Origin: Mya arenaria
Taxonomy: Eukaryota; Mollusca; Bivalvia; Myida; Myidae
DNA: 64,000 nt
Assembly: GCF_026914265.1 (NCBI RefSeq)
Contig: NC_069128.1
Coordinates: 34,512,498 to 34,576,497 of the forward strand
Direction of reading: 5' to 3'
The notes under the pieces were generated by a model. It was not told the origin of the DNA and made no database searches. It saw only the letters and a list, made by a program, of their open reading frames with translations. This document shows, in pieces, positions 22,068 to 34,543 of this stretch (within the stretch, counting starts at the first letter, position 1; each line of letters starts with the position of its first letter). Position numbers and translations under genes: made by a program.

Positions 22068-25000
22068 GTATATGTTTCCATCTAGTACTATACCTACACT
22101 GCTGTACTGCCAGACTGCCAGACTGCTAGCTTCACATCCATATGTTTCCATCTAGTACTTTACCTACACTGCTGTACTGCCAGACTGCTAGCTTCACATC
22201 CATATGTTTCCATCTAGTACTATACCTACACTACTGTACTGCCAGACTGCCAGACTGCCAGACTGCCAGACTGCTAGCTTCACATCCATATGTTTCCATC
22301 TAGTACTTTACCTACACTACTGTACTGCCAGACTGCTAGCTTCACATCCATATGTTTCCATCTAGTACTATACCTACACTACTGTACTGCCAGACTGCTA
22401 GCTTCACATCCATATGTTTCCATCTAGTACTATACCTACACTGCTGTACTGCCAGACTGCCAGACTGCTAGCTTCACATCCATATGTTTCCATCTAGTAC
22501 TATACCTACACTACTGTACTGCCAGACTGCTAGCTTCACATCCATATGTTTCCATCTAGTACTTTACCTACACTGCTGTACTGCCAGACTGCCAGACTGC
22601 TAGCTTCACATCCATATGTTTCCATCTAGTACTATATCTACACTGCTGTACTGCCAGACTGCTAGCTTCACATCCATATGTTTCCATCTAGTACTTTACC
22701 TACACTGCTGTACTGCCAGACTGCTAGCTTCACATTCATATGTTTCCATCTAGTACTATATCTACACTGCTGTACTGCCAGACTGCCAGACTGCTAGCTT
22801 CACATCCATATGTTTCCATCTAGTACTATATCTACACTGCTGTACTGCCAGACTGCCAGACTGCTAGCTTCACATCCATATGTTTCCATCTAGTACTATA
22901 CCTACACTACTGTACTGCCAGACTGCCAGACTGCTAGCTTCACATCCATATGTTTCCATCTAGTACTATACCTACACTGCTGTACTGCCAGACTGCCAGA
23001 CTGCTAGCTTCACATCCATATGTTTCCATCTAGTACTATATCTACACTGCTGTACTGCCAGACTGCCAGACTGCCAGCTTCACATCCATATGTTTCCATC
23101 TAGTACTATATCTACACTGCTGTACTGCCAGACTGCCAGGCTGCTAGCTTCACATCCATATGTTACCATCTAGTACTATACCTACACTGCTGTACTGCCA
23201 GACTGCTAGCTTCACATCCATATGTTTCCATCTAGTACTATACCTACACTGCTGTACTGCCAGACTGCTAGACTGCTAGCTTCACATCCATATGTTTCCA
23301 TCTAGTACTTTACCTACACTGCTGTACTGCCAGACTGCTAGCTTCACATCCATATGTTTCCATCTAGTACTATACCTACACTGCTGTACTGCCAGACTGC
23401 TAGACTGCTAGCTTCACATCCATATGTTTCCATCTAGTACTATACCTACACTACTGTACTGCCAGACTGCCAGACTGCTAGCTTCACATCCATATGTTTC
23501 CATCTAGTACTATACCTACACTGCTGTACTGCCAGACTGCTAGACTGCTAGCTTCACATCCATATGTTTCCATCTAGTACTATACCTACACTGCTGTACT
23601 GCCAGACTGCCAGACTGCTATGTGAAGCAGACTGCCAGACTGCTAGCTTCACATCCATATGTTTCCATCTAGTACTTTACCTACACTGCTGTACTGCCAG
23701 ACTGCCAGACTGCTAGCTTCACATCCATGTTACCATCTAGTACTATACCTACACTGCTGTACTGCCAGACTGCTAGACTGCTAGCTTCACATCCATATGT
23801 TTCCATCTAGTACTATATCTACACTGCTGTACTGCCAGACTGCTAGCTTCACATCCATATGTTTCCATCTAGTACTATATCTACACTACTGTACTGCCAG
23901 ACTGCCAGACTGCTAGCTTCACATCCATGTTACCATCTAGTACTATACCTACACTACTGTACTGCCAGACTGCTAGCTTCACATCCATATGTTTCCATCT
24001 AGTACTATATCTACACTACTGTACTGCCAGACTGCCAGATTGCTAGCTTCACATCCATGTTACCATCTAGTACTATACCTACACTACTGTACTGCCAGAC
24101 TGCTAGCTTCACATCCATATGTTTCCATCTAGTACTATACCTACACTACTGTACTGCCAGACTGCTAGCTTCACATCCATATGTTTCCATCTAGTACTAT
24201 ACCTACACTACTGTACTGCCAGACTGCCAGGCTGCTAGCTTCACATCCATATGTTACCATCTAGTACTATACCTACACTACTGTACTGCCAGACTGCTAG
24301 CTTCACATCCATATGTTTCCATCTAGTACTATACCTACACTGCTGTACTGCCAGACTGCTAGCTTCACATCCATATGTTTCCATCTAGTACTATACCTAC
24401 ACTGCTGTACTGCCAGACTGCTAGCTTCACATCCATATGTTTCCATCTAGTACTATACCTACACTGCTGTACTGCCAGACTGCTAGACTGCTAGCTTCAC
24501 ATCCATATGTTTCCATCTAGTACTATACCTACACTACTGTACTGCCAGACTGCTAGCTTCACATCCATATGTTTCCATCTAGTACTATACCTACACTGCT
24601 TTACTGCCAGACTGCTAGCTTCACATCCATATGTTTCCATCTAGTACTATACCTACACTGCTGTACTGCCAGACTGCCAGGCTGCTAGCTTCACATCCAT
24701 ATGTTTCCATCTAGTACTATATCTACACTGCTGTACTGCCAGACTGCCAGGCTGCTAGCTTCACATCCATATGTTTCCATCTAGTACTATACCTACACTG
24801 CTGTACTGCCAGACTGCCAGGCTGCTAGCTTCACATCCATATGTTTCCATCTAGTACTATATCTACACTGCTGTACTGCCAGACTGCCAGGCTGCTAGCT
24901 TCACATCCATATGTTTCCATCTAGTACTATACCTACACTGCTGTACTGCCAGACTGCCAGGCTGCTAGCTTCACATCCATATGTTTCCATCTAGTACTAT

Positions 25001-25908
25001 ACCTACACTGCTGTACTGGCAGACTGCCAGACTACTAGCTTCACATCCATATGTTTCCATCTAGTACTATACCTACACTGCTGTACTGGCAGACTGCCAG
25101 GCTGCTAGCTTCACATCCATATGTTTCCATCTAGTACTATATCTACACTGCTGTACTGCCAGACTGCTAGCTTCACATCCATATGTTTCCATCTAGTACT
25201 ATATCTACACTGCTGTACTGCCAGACTGCTAGCTTCACATCCATATGTTTCCATCTAGTACTATATCTACACTACTGTACTGCCAGACTGCTAGCTTCAC
25301 ATCCATATGTTTCCATCTAGTACTATACCTACACTGCTGTACTGCCAGACTGCCAGACTGCTAGCTTCACATCCATATGTTTCCATCTAGTACTATACCT
25401 ACACTACTGTACTGCCAGACTACTAGCTTCACATCCATATGTTTCCATCTAGTACTATACCTACACTACTGCACTACTGTACTGCCAGACTGCTGGCTTC
25501 ACATCCATATGTTTCCATCTAGTACTGTACCTACACTACTGTACTGCCAGACTGCTAGCTTCACATCCATATGTTTCCATCTAGTACTATACCTACACTA
25601 CTGTACTGCCAGACTACTAGCTTCACATCCATATGTTTCCATCTAGTACTGTACCTACACTACTGTACTGCCAGACTGCCAGACTGCTGGCTTCACATCC
25701 ATATGTTTCCATCTAGTACTATACCTACACTGCTGTACTGCCAGACTGCCAGACTACTAGCTTCACATCCATATGTTTCCATCTAGTACTATACCTACAC
25801 TGCTGTACTGCCAGACTGCCAGACTACTAGCTTCACAGTCATATGTTTCCATCTAGTACTATACCTACACTGCTGTACTGCCAGACTACTAGCTTCACAT
25901 CCATATGA
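22068..25908. repeat. 62-bp satellite with internal 8-bp VNTR
   Basis: About 57 units: CATATGTTTCCATCTAGTAC, TATACCTACACTGCTGTACT, GCCAGACTGCTAGCTTCACA, TC. The GCCAGACTG module is present in one to four copies per unit (four at about 22,240-22,272), giving 62, 70 and longer units. One unit at 23,620 holds a rearranged TATGTGAAGCAGACTGCC. Runs of three to five consecutive units share the same variant (GGCTGC at 24,660-24,970), a sign of local homogenisation. Confidence 0.97.
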
Positions 25909-27800
25909 GTTACACAACGTTTTATGGGGAAAAATATAGTGGTGTGTTTAAGCACCCAAGCAGAAAAACACACTGTGAATTCAATGAGATGTCTAGGCAC
26001 ATTGGACAGTTAGATACAAATTGCTTGCTAGAAATTCTCGCTCCAACTCCCTACTAAGAGCATTTTTTTAAAATTCACGAAAAATGGCATGTGAATTGGA
26101 TGTCATGCGTCGAAAAAACATTGAATTTAGACCGCAGTTATAAACATAATTCCACCTTTATCAGCAATATCAGAAACAAATGGTGCCAAGGAACGGACAA
26201 ATGCATACATTGCTATATAGGCTTAAACATAAAGTCACACCACGAATATACGTGAACTATTTTGCAATGAAAGCACTCCTAATATTATGCTACACATACT
26301 TTCGTTTTGCATTTAGGATGAATACCTCCGTGAAGACAGCTCTAAATTACTCATGTAATTGTGAAAACATTTATAATAAGTTTTAAGTTGATGCTTGCTG
26401 CTAAATTAGTATAAACGCGTACATTATTTGCTAGAATATATTTACATGCACAATCTTATAAACTATATATATAGATTAAAACATTCAAATAAAATGTACA
26501 AATTGTTTCCTTAATGTCTGAAAATAAGCATATATATTCAATTCACTGAAGATGAAAAGACCAATTTTGCGTCAATGTCTTTATAAAGGGAGGTAAATAT
26601 TGTTTACAAATAGTGCAGTTAACAACGCAGTTATCTGACCAGAGTGAATACAGGAACAGCGGTAGTCATTTTATTGAACAAGCTGTTTGTAGTATTAATG
26701 AACATATCAGATATATATAATTGTTCAAAATCTTGTATTTACAGCGTCAATCATACGTACAATGGATAAGGCTCAGGAAACGAACATCACATCTAAAGAT
26801 TTACCATGGTTGTGAGGTCATATGACATTTTAATACATTTTGACATATATGCTGTAGTTTATGATCTAAACATTCAACGAAAGCGTCATATCTGAAATAC
26901 ACACGTAAAAGACATTTGATATTCTGACAGTGTTAGTGCCAGTGCGTTGTATGTTGTAAGATAAACATGAATTTTCACATTTTGTATCAGCATTAATACC
27001 AATGGACACAACGTTCCAAATCATTTTCTTACTTTAAGAAACATATTTTCGGCTACGTGTCTCAACGTTCACACTACTATCTGGTGATGACGGACGTTGT
27101 CGTCCTACGTACACGCCATGGATGTAAATAATGAAATCCTGTCTTTCTTAACAGTCTTGATCATTATTGTGTTAGTGTTGTCTTCAACTCATTTAGGGAA
27201 ATCATTGTCGTCAATAGCTCGATTTACGCGTACTTTGAGTATAATATAAATAAAGAAATGTCTTGTTGTGACATTTCATGCCATGGTGTTTAATTACGAC
27301 TTAATACAACGTCACTTACGATTATGCAACGATCATTGCATGCATTATTTAAAAAAACAAACACTCGATATCGGGAGTAAATAAGTACTGATATTCTTGA
27401 TTGCCTTTAACATTTTATTATCACAAATTGTGTAATACATGTACGTACTTCTGAGCAAAGACAACACAAGTTATGTTTGTAGAGCGAATGTATCACATCG
27501 CTTACGACGCATGTAACTTTCCAAGTGTTTGCGTATTTTCCAATCCGAAATAACCTTGGTTTGTCTTCCACGTCAATCCGAGATAATCGTATTGTCAACA
27601 ATTCTAACAATGATGTTGACAGCATAGATAATAACATATTAAATTCCAAAATTGGAGCCTATGAAATAAAAGAGGTAGTTAATGTTGTTTAATAAGGCTT
27701 CAACAGGTGAGCTATAAGCGGGTCATTTTCAATATGGTTTTAATTATTTATTTCCATATATGATTAAAATTTTTAATCGTATATTTATGTTCGGGACTAT
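25909..27800. other. Intergenic, nothing firm
   Basis: No repeat array or recognisable gene. Two short open frames with start context, MDKAQETNITSKDLPWL (26,763) and a 43-codon hydrophobic frame at 27,118, lack supporting splice signals or family resemblance. Confidence 0.4.
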
Positions 27801-27810
27801 TTTCAAGAAG

Positions 27811-27907
27811 CTGGATTCTGTCTATCATTGTACCAGTACATAAGAAGGGAAATTATGATAATCCTGATAATTATAGAGGCATATAGCCCTTGTAGAAGTG
27901 TTTAGCA
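27811..27907 (+). mobile_element. LINE reverse transcriptase fragment
   Basis: One frame reads SIIVPVHKKGNYDNPDNYRG, which is the conserved motif (xPIxKKGDxxxPxNYRPI) at the start of the non-LTR retrotransposon RT domain. After RGI the frame meets stops (I*PL*KCLA). About 30 codons remain; the fragment is cut off at a TA-repeat. Degenerate. Confidence 0.7.
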
Positions 27908-27981
27908 ATATATATATATATATATATAACGGGGTTCGACTGGATATATATATATATATAAATATCCAGTCGAACCCCGTT
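27908..27981. repeat. Cruciform-forming inverted repeat around TA repeats
   Basis: AACGGGGTTCGACTGGATAT at 27,928 is followed, after a TA run, by ATATCCAGTCGAACCCCGTT at 27,962: a near-perfect palindrome with an AT-rich centre. Its left half is an extra copy of the right end of the element at 27,967-28,141. Confidence 0.85.
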
Positions 27982-28141
27982 GACTCGAACTCTAAGGGAC
28001 CGGCGAAAATACCTCGAGCCTCGGGGAGTTCGAGCCAAGCGGGAATTTAAACAATTAGTATTAAGAAATTGGTCATTAAGATTCAGTTCGAGCCTACGAT
28101 GAAATCGAGCCAAGCGAGTTTGAGCCAACGGGGTTCGACTG
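27967..28141. mobile_element. 175-bp Tigger/pogo-like MITE
   Basis: Left end CAGTCGAACCCCGTTG; the right end in reverse complement is CAGTCGAACCCCGTTG, a perfect 16 of 16 match. The right flank is TA. The interior has further CTCGAAC/GTTCGAG repeats. CAGT-started TIRs with a TA target are typical of pogo/Tigger (Tc1/mariner superfamily). No coding capacity. Confidence 0.8.
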
Positions 28142-28180
28142 TATAAGTATTCTGTATAGAAGACGGTTTAAGGGGCTGAG

Positions 28181-28214
<34 letters not shown>
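28181..28214. repeat. Run of 34 C
   Basis: Uninterrupted C34 directly after AAGGGGCTGAG and before GAAAAAAAAA. Such long C runs are rare in AT-rich genomes and could form G-quadruplex or i-motif structures. The exact length may be an assembly estimate. Confidence 0.9.
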
Positions 28215-28224
<10 letters not shown>

Positions 28225-28786
28225 TATCCAAAAATACTACACAACAACAACAACAAAAAACAAAAACTGCAAGTAGTTTTTAACACATTTTGGAACAAGA
28301 TCAATATTTTTAAATGCAAACAATGTTAAATGAAGTTATATAAGCTGACTCCTGTCAGCCAAAACTGAATTTCCTGTCGATTTCCGAATTAGTACTGTCT
28401 TTTAAAGATTCGATCCTTTGAGTTCGTTATTTTTTTATTAATTTCATTAAAATTTGAGAGATAAAGCCTTTACTCCTTACGATTTTAAGCCTTAAGAAGC
28501 TATTTCAAGCATGCAAATAAGAAGTAATAGGAATGTGTCTAAAAGAAATAGTTTTCAGTGGATTTCTGTTTCGTCACGCACCGACGACGTCAAAGTTCAC
28601 ATTCGGAGTCTAAATGCATTATTGTCAAAAAATGTTATTTTCGCCAAACTTACCACATTTTCGGATTTTTTTCAAAATTTTACTTCCGCAAAATAACCTT
28701 ATTTTCATAAAAAATAACCTTATTTTCGTCTTTTAGTCAAAAATGCTATTTTCGCGAAAATAACCCTTTTTCGTATTTTAGTCAAA

Positions 28787-28847
28787 TCGTTCGGAGCTCC
28801 TCGGCCATTTTTGAGAAAAAAACAAAAATAGCTGAGGAGTTCCGAAT
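28787..28847. repeat. Hairpin within a TTTTCG-rich repeat
   Basis: TTCGGAGCTCCTCGGCC is complementary to AGCTGAGGAGTTCCGAA about 27 bases further on. It lies in a stretch (28,600-28,770) with several degenerate TTATTTTCG copies. Possibly a foldback MITE core. Confidence 0.5.
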
Positions 28848-30570
28848 GCAAGGCTAAGCACATTTTCAGAAAAAAATGACCGGCAACTGCTGGCCGCCTA
28901 CATTCGCTGAAAATTCGAATCGAATTTCTTGAGTTTGACAATGAGATGTAAGTTTGTTCAGAACTGTTCTGCTGTATTAACTTTTCTCCATATACTGGTA
29001 CTGCTCGCGCATTATAAGTTCGTCTGCATTAACTTTTTTAGTCCATATAAACAGCCGCTTCAGAGTCTTTGATAATTTTTGTGTTGGCGACTATGTTATA
29101 GGGAACACAATAAATATCCAAATGTTAAAAAACGTTCCCTAAACGCGCATTATTGTGGCTATAACTTTTTATGTTTGAATTTTGTTTCGTCATTTGTTTT
29201 CGCGACTTTATATTAATATTCTTACTTTCTTTTTCACTTTCCGAATATGTTATGGCTTGTGTTTTTAGCATTTACTCATTGAATAGTCTATTGACAAGGG
29301 ATTGAAAATTTGCTTACATCTCAAAAGAATGAAATTCAGGTACAGTATAGAAATAAAGTGAATGTGGGAGGAGAAATGTGCCCAGTGCGGAACTCGAGCC
29401 CACAAATGCCAGAACACTAGCATCAGCTGCATGTGAAGTTGTGAAGCTCTAATCTATGACTTCCACTGTTAAACTTGCATTCTGCTCTAGCCAATTGAGG
29501 TAACTGGGCTGCTAATTCGTAAACCATTGTAACGAACGCTAATGAACTTCAGCGATAGTTGTTTCTCTTGGGCACACGTGTTGAATTGATATTGCAATGG
29601 CGGGATAATGCATTTTAGTCTGGAAAATTTCGGTGAAGTTAGCGGGTAGTTGGTTCGTCGAGTAACATGTTTTAGGAAATTCGGGTTTGAAATTGCATTT
29701 GTTATCGTTAAACTGTACATTTTCTTAAAGATTGACACTAACTCTACAAGGAAAGTCCAAAAATGTAGAGTTTGGTTAAGATTTGATAAAGTTATGGCTT
29801 CTTAAACAGGGTCATGTCGGCAAATATATGGAAATTAAGGGTCAAGTCGTCGCCCTTTACCAAGATTATTACAAAGATAATAGAATAAAAGATAATAAAA
29901 TAAAAATTTAATTTTTTTTTTTGCCAAATTTCACAAGTTACAGTTACCACATCATATTTTTACTAAAAAATAATAAAAAAAAATTGATAAAAAAAACGAC
30001 GGGGGCGTGGTGTGTCAAAACAGCGCAACCTGCCCCTGTGCATTGTACAGACAAAATAACTGTATCCTCAGGTAAATGAAGTAAAATGTAGTTCACAAAC
30101 ACATTTTCAAAACCAAAAAACGCTTTAAAGATAGTTGATTTAGCATTTTAATAAATCCTATTACAAGCATTCCTTAACTAGGTCATAGTTGTGTTCAAAT
30201 TTAATCATGTGACACCAAGATTTTCAGAAAGTACCCATGTAACCTACATTTGACCTCACAAATGTAGTGTTTATTTTGCTGTTATTTTTTCTATTTCGAA
30301 TAATGAGTAAATAACTAAAAACAAATCTGCAATAAATAAATTGTTTTTACTTATCAAAATGTATTTTCAGCCTTACTGAAATTGGATTCAACTAAATGAA
30401 CAATGTGAATCCGATTCTATAAATAGAATCCATCGATATCATCATGGTCATGTGATTGCATTGCATCATCACACTCAATTGATTCTGGTTGACTTTAATA
30501 TGGGGGTAACGCCACTTTAATGTGTTGTAAACATCAAAAAAATGAATATCAAAATTAAAGTTATGGAAGC
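28848..30570. other. Intergenic, nothing firm
   Basis: No gene recognised. 29,385-29,460 (GCGGAACTCGAGCCCACAAA) is weakly tRNA-like on the minus strand but lacks a second convincing box. Confidence 0.35.
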
Positions 30571-30767
30571 CAGAACTACGATCGGCCTGTGTCCGTTGTC
30601 AACAATTTGACTTTTTACACTCTAAAGGTCACAATTTAAACACAATCTTAATGAAACTTGCTCAGAATGTAACCCTCAACAAGATCTTGGATGAGATCGA
30701 TATCCGGTCATCTGGGGTTAAAAACTAGGTCACCAGGCCTAATTAAAGGAAAAGCTTGTTAACACTA

Positions 30768-31537
30768 CAGGGATACTTCTATGTCAGATTTTCAATGAGA
30801 GAATTGCTGCCATTTGTCCAAAATTGGTGAGAGAATTTTTATTTTAGTGAGAGTTTTATAAAACATTGATAATGCGGTGATAAAACAATGCATAACAATA
30901 TATGCATGAATATCAATATATTTACAAATTGACAATATATAGATAAATAGATATAATATAAACACTTGTTTGAAGGGAACACTTGTTAACAGTTCAGACA
31001 ACATGAACATTCATAATCATCATACTACAAAAAAATAGGATTTAACCATTTTTGCTGAAAGGTGCTTGACTTTTTTGTGGGAGATGAAGGCTTTCCAATG
31101 TTGTTTTCATCTGAACTTGTTAAATTATTTTCAGAGGCTTTACTTCAAGGAATGCAAACAGCGTTTTCTGATTTAACATTTTGACGCTTCCGATATTGTA
31201 GACGCCTTTAAAATGCAGTGGTAACCCGCATAAACAAAATTATTCCGGGTCGCAAAAATGCTTGAAAACAAGTGCGTGGAGGATATCGATTAAAACATTC
31301 GATAAGACAAATGCATTCAAAGTAGGGGAGACCATTCATCAGTAATTCAAAGAATATGAACGAGAAACCATGGGCGACTACGATGCTTTTTTTTGTTAAA
31401 CAACAAAAGATGAAAAAGACACAAAATACACGAACTGCGATAAAGTGCGAGAATATCTCGCAATTAAGCGATTTGGATGCGATTTCAGCGATTTTTATGC
31501 GAGAAATCGCAGAAATCGCTTACTAGAATTATCCCTG
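30768..31537. mobile_element. 770-bp TIR element (CAGGGATA ends), 5-bp duplication
   Basis: Starts CAGGGATA, ends TATCCCTG, flanked on both sides by CACTA (30,763-30,767 and 31,538-31,542). Removing element plus one duplication restores GTTAACACTATAGAAGTCAC, the expected host repeat. No intact transposase. CAG-start TIRs suggest hAT, but the duplication is 5 rather than 8 bp. Confidence 0.85.
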
Positions 31538-31657
31538 CACTATAGAAGTCACATTTATGACTGTATCTTCAGGAAAATTGGTCAGAATGTTAATATTAAT
31601 AATCTCTAGGTCAAGAATGAATCTGGGTCATTTGCGGTCAAAAACTAGGTCACCAGG

Positions 31658-32991
31658 CAGTGTACGAAATTCGGCTTTGAATCCACTAGCCCATTCGGGC
31701 TACCAGATAGGAAATTTTACTAGCCCGAAACCAATTTCACTAGCCCAAACATAAACACTTAAAAATTTCACTCGTTCGGAATAATTTTTGGAAGTTTAAT
31801 TACGATTCCGCAACGAGTCCGATCATCTAATCTAGCACGCTCATACAGTTTCAATAAATGCTCCCCAATCTGAACAATGTGTCAATAATAAATTATAGTC
31901 ATACTTATATTAGTGTAGTCATCTAAAGTTCATTAACTAATAAAGTTTTCAAAAAGGTATTACGAGAAAAAGAGAAAAATATTTTCTGAACATATCATTT
32001 ATTTAATGGAAAGAGTTCTGCATGTACTGTAAGTTCTGTTATCCAATGCATCTTTGTCAAATCCGATATGCACCAGCGATTGTGCAATGACATTTTTCTC
32101 TTTTCAACTTTCAGTTTCACTTTCAAGTTTCAGAAATATCAACAAAAATATATGGATGTTCATATTGCCAATATTCCTATAATTGTTCTTTAAAAATTAA
32201 TGGCAAAGCTATTCAAAGGTATAAAATACAACACGTAGAACCCTACTGTACTGTACACAGACAACGAGTTAACTATATCCGACAGTTCTCCTTTCACTTT
32301 GATTGAATTTGTCAGGAAGTAAGCGCGCACCTGTTTCCTCCGCATTTCAGACAACTTTTGTAGAATGATTATGTTCTGTTCGCATTAAAAACTTCAATAT
32401 CTTTCTTTTTATTCTAGCTAATAAATAAAATATATTTAAATGAAATAAACAAAATATCAATGTTGATATTGCTATTTTTGCATTGTTGATTTTCATAGCC
32501 ATCGTTGTTGTCAAAAACTGCCGACTTTATCCGTTAATTTACATAATGGGCGGAGTTTAAATGACGTCATAGAGTTTGACTGCTGCTATAAGACGCAGTT
32601 ACTGGTTAGAAACTGATCGATAATTACTTGTCACTTTGGGCGTTAATTTATTTTGACATGTGCTTATATTCATTGATTAAATAAACAAACATTGAGCACA
32701 TGGCTTGAGCCCTGAATAGCAGAGCAATTAGCTTTTTTATCATCATAAATTTCGGCGAATCCGACTACGTCATTGTCACTCCAGTCGCCTTGAAGGACGC
32801 ATTCTTGAATAATAAGGCTTTGCGTATAAAAAACGAAACACGATGCGTAGCACGTTTAATTGGCAGTTTTTTTTTTAAAATCACAAGGAAAAAACGGTAG
32901 CCCGGTCGGGCTAGTTTCTGTGGAAAATCGGTAGCCCCAGCTGAAATTTGGTAGCCTCGGGCTATCAGGCCACCGCGAATTTCGAACACTG
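31658..32991. mobile_element. 1,334-bp TIR element (CAGTGTNCGAAATTCG ends), 6-bp duplication
   Basis: Left end CAGTGTACGAAATTCGGC; right end in reverse complement CAGTGTTCGAAATTCGCG. The duplication ACCAGG lies at 31,652-31,657 and 32,992-32,997, and removal restores GGTCACCAGGTTAAATTG. Subterminal inverted copies of GGGCTAC/GTAGCCC occur at both ends. Interior includes CRE-like TGACGTCA (32,562) with TATAAG 25 bases downstream, perhaps an old promoter. No intact transposase frame seen. hAT-like, non-autonomous. Confidence 0.85.
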
Positions 32992-33170
32992 ACCAGGTTA
33001 AATTGAAGGAAAAGCATGTTAACACTCTAGATGTCTCATTTATGACTGTATCTTCATGAAAGCTGGTCAAAATGATTTTATCAATAATCTTTTAATCAAG
33101 TTTAAATCTGGGTCATGTGAAGTCAAAAACTAGGTCACAAGGTCAAATCACAGGAAAAGCATGTTAGCAC

Positions 33171-33558
33171 TAGTGATGTTCCGATGATCGATTATAATCG
33201 AAAATCGATTGGTTGTGCCTGAAATCGGCGACAATCGATTGTATTTGGTTAAAATCGATCATCGAACAAAAAAATGAAAAAAATATAAGTAAGTGTTCAG
33301 ACGTAATCTTTAACAAAATGGCAGATGAAAGCCACAATGAGCAAGTAAAAATGAACTGTTTTTGATATAACACTTAATTACTTCAATCATTGACATAACG
33401 TATATGCATATAATGATTAAGAGTTTAATAATGTGCATGAATAAAACTTCACTTTAGGTTTTATCTAGTATTTTAAAAAAACGATTGTACTAACGATAAT
33501 CGGTTACTTGAGTGGAACAGATTATCGATTGTAAAATTGGAACCGATTCCCAACACTA
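33171..33558. mobile_element. 388-bp hAT MITE with 8-bp duplication
   Basis: Left end TAGTGATGTTCCGATGATCG, right end in reverse complement TAGTGTTGGGAATCGGTTCC. Flanked by a perfect 8-bp duplication GTTAGCAC (33,163-33,170 and 33,559-33,566), diagnostic of hAT. The interior is rich in ATCGATTATAATCGA-type palindromes. Non-coding. Confidence 0.9.
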
Positions 33559-34543
33559 GTTAGCACACTAGAGGTCACATTTATGACTGTATGTTCATGA
33601 AACTTGGTAAGAATGTAAATATTAATGATCTCTAGGTCATGTTCGAATCTAGGTCATGTGCAGTCAGAAACTAGGTCACCAGGTGAAATAAAAGGAAAAG
33701 CTTGATGAAACTTGGTCAGAATGTTACCCTCAATAAAATCTTGGAAGAGTTTGATATTGAATCATCTGGGGTTAAAAACTAGGTTACAAGGTAAAATTAA
33801 AGGAAAAGCTTGTTTATAACACTATAGAGGGCACATTTATGACTAAGTTCATGAAACTTGGTCAGAATGTATATGTGGATGGGAACGTGATTTTGATCAT
33901 TGTGGCGCTTACGTGAATAACGAGAAAAGGTGAGAATAAAATCGCGCATTCCTGTTCCCTTAAACTTATTTATTTGTTGTCAACATAAAAGACACGTCAA
34001 TTTCGGCAATAAACCCTCTGCAACACTATTCGTTGACGTTTAGTTGATCATAAACTTTTAACTTGTGTTTAATTAACAGAAAGAGTTGGTCAGCTGTTCG
34101 GCTTTTGGACTTTGGTAACTACGTTTGTATGACGGTAAGGTGCAAACATTTCTGGCTGATGATGTGAGGCGTTTTTGAAATAAAAACAGTATTTTTTTTT
34201 TTTTGAAACGAAAGGACATTGATCAGAATATGCTTGATCGTGAAATGGTTGTTTATAACCGATATTTGTTCACATTCTGACGAACAGCGCAATAACAGAG
34301 ACACCGTTTCCCGGTTTATCACGAGAAACATCCGGTGTTAAACTTTAACGTTTCTGGGTTCAAATTGTGGAATTACAAGTGGTAAGTGCAAATAAAATGT
34401 TATTTAATCATTAAATGATTATGTTTAATCAGTATAACTTGATAATGCAATTGGACAGTACTTTCACATGGCAATCAAAGTAATTGACAAAACCCGGAAG
34501 TGCATTCTGCGACACCTATTGGAAAATATTTTGTTGTTTTTAG

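Larger units (their letters stand above)
30575..33872 (+). repeat. Left half of a split tandem dispersed repeat
   Basis: Roughly 130-150 bp units containing AAAACTAGGTCACCAGGTCA, AAGGAAAAGCTTGTTAACAC, GAGGTCACATTTATGACTGT and CATGAAACTTGGTCAGAATG. The series is interrupted by three TIR elements (30,768; 31,658; 33,171) and finally by the giant insertion at 33,873. The missing right half resumes at 51,550. Confidence 0.85.

Noticed and set aside
22068-25908. CRISPR-like repeat array
   Set aside because: No unique spacers between repeats, unit is continuous, and the genome is eukaryotic; it is a satellite.
27118-27249. 43-codon hydrophobic open frame beginning MDVNNEILSF
   Set aside because: Length is within chance expectation for this composition, with no homology or splice evidence.
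28181-28214. C34 as a functional telomere-like or G-quadruplex control element
   Set aside because: No gene nearby and homopolymer lengths are error-prone; noted only as a structural oddity.
32562-32600. CRE (TGACGTCA) followed by a TATA-like element as a host promoter
   Set aside because: It lies inside a non-autonomous TIR element with no gene behind it; at most an old transposase promoter.
32765-33070. 101-codon minus-strand frame across the right end of the TIR element
   Set aside because: It crosses the element boundary into the host repeat, so it cannot be an ancestral gene of either.
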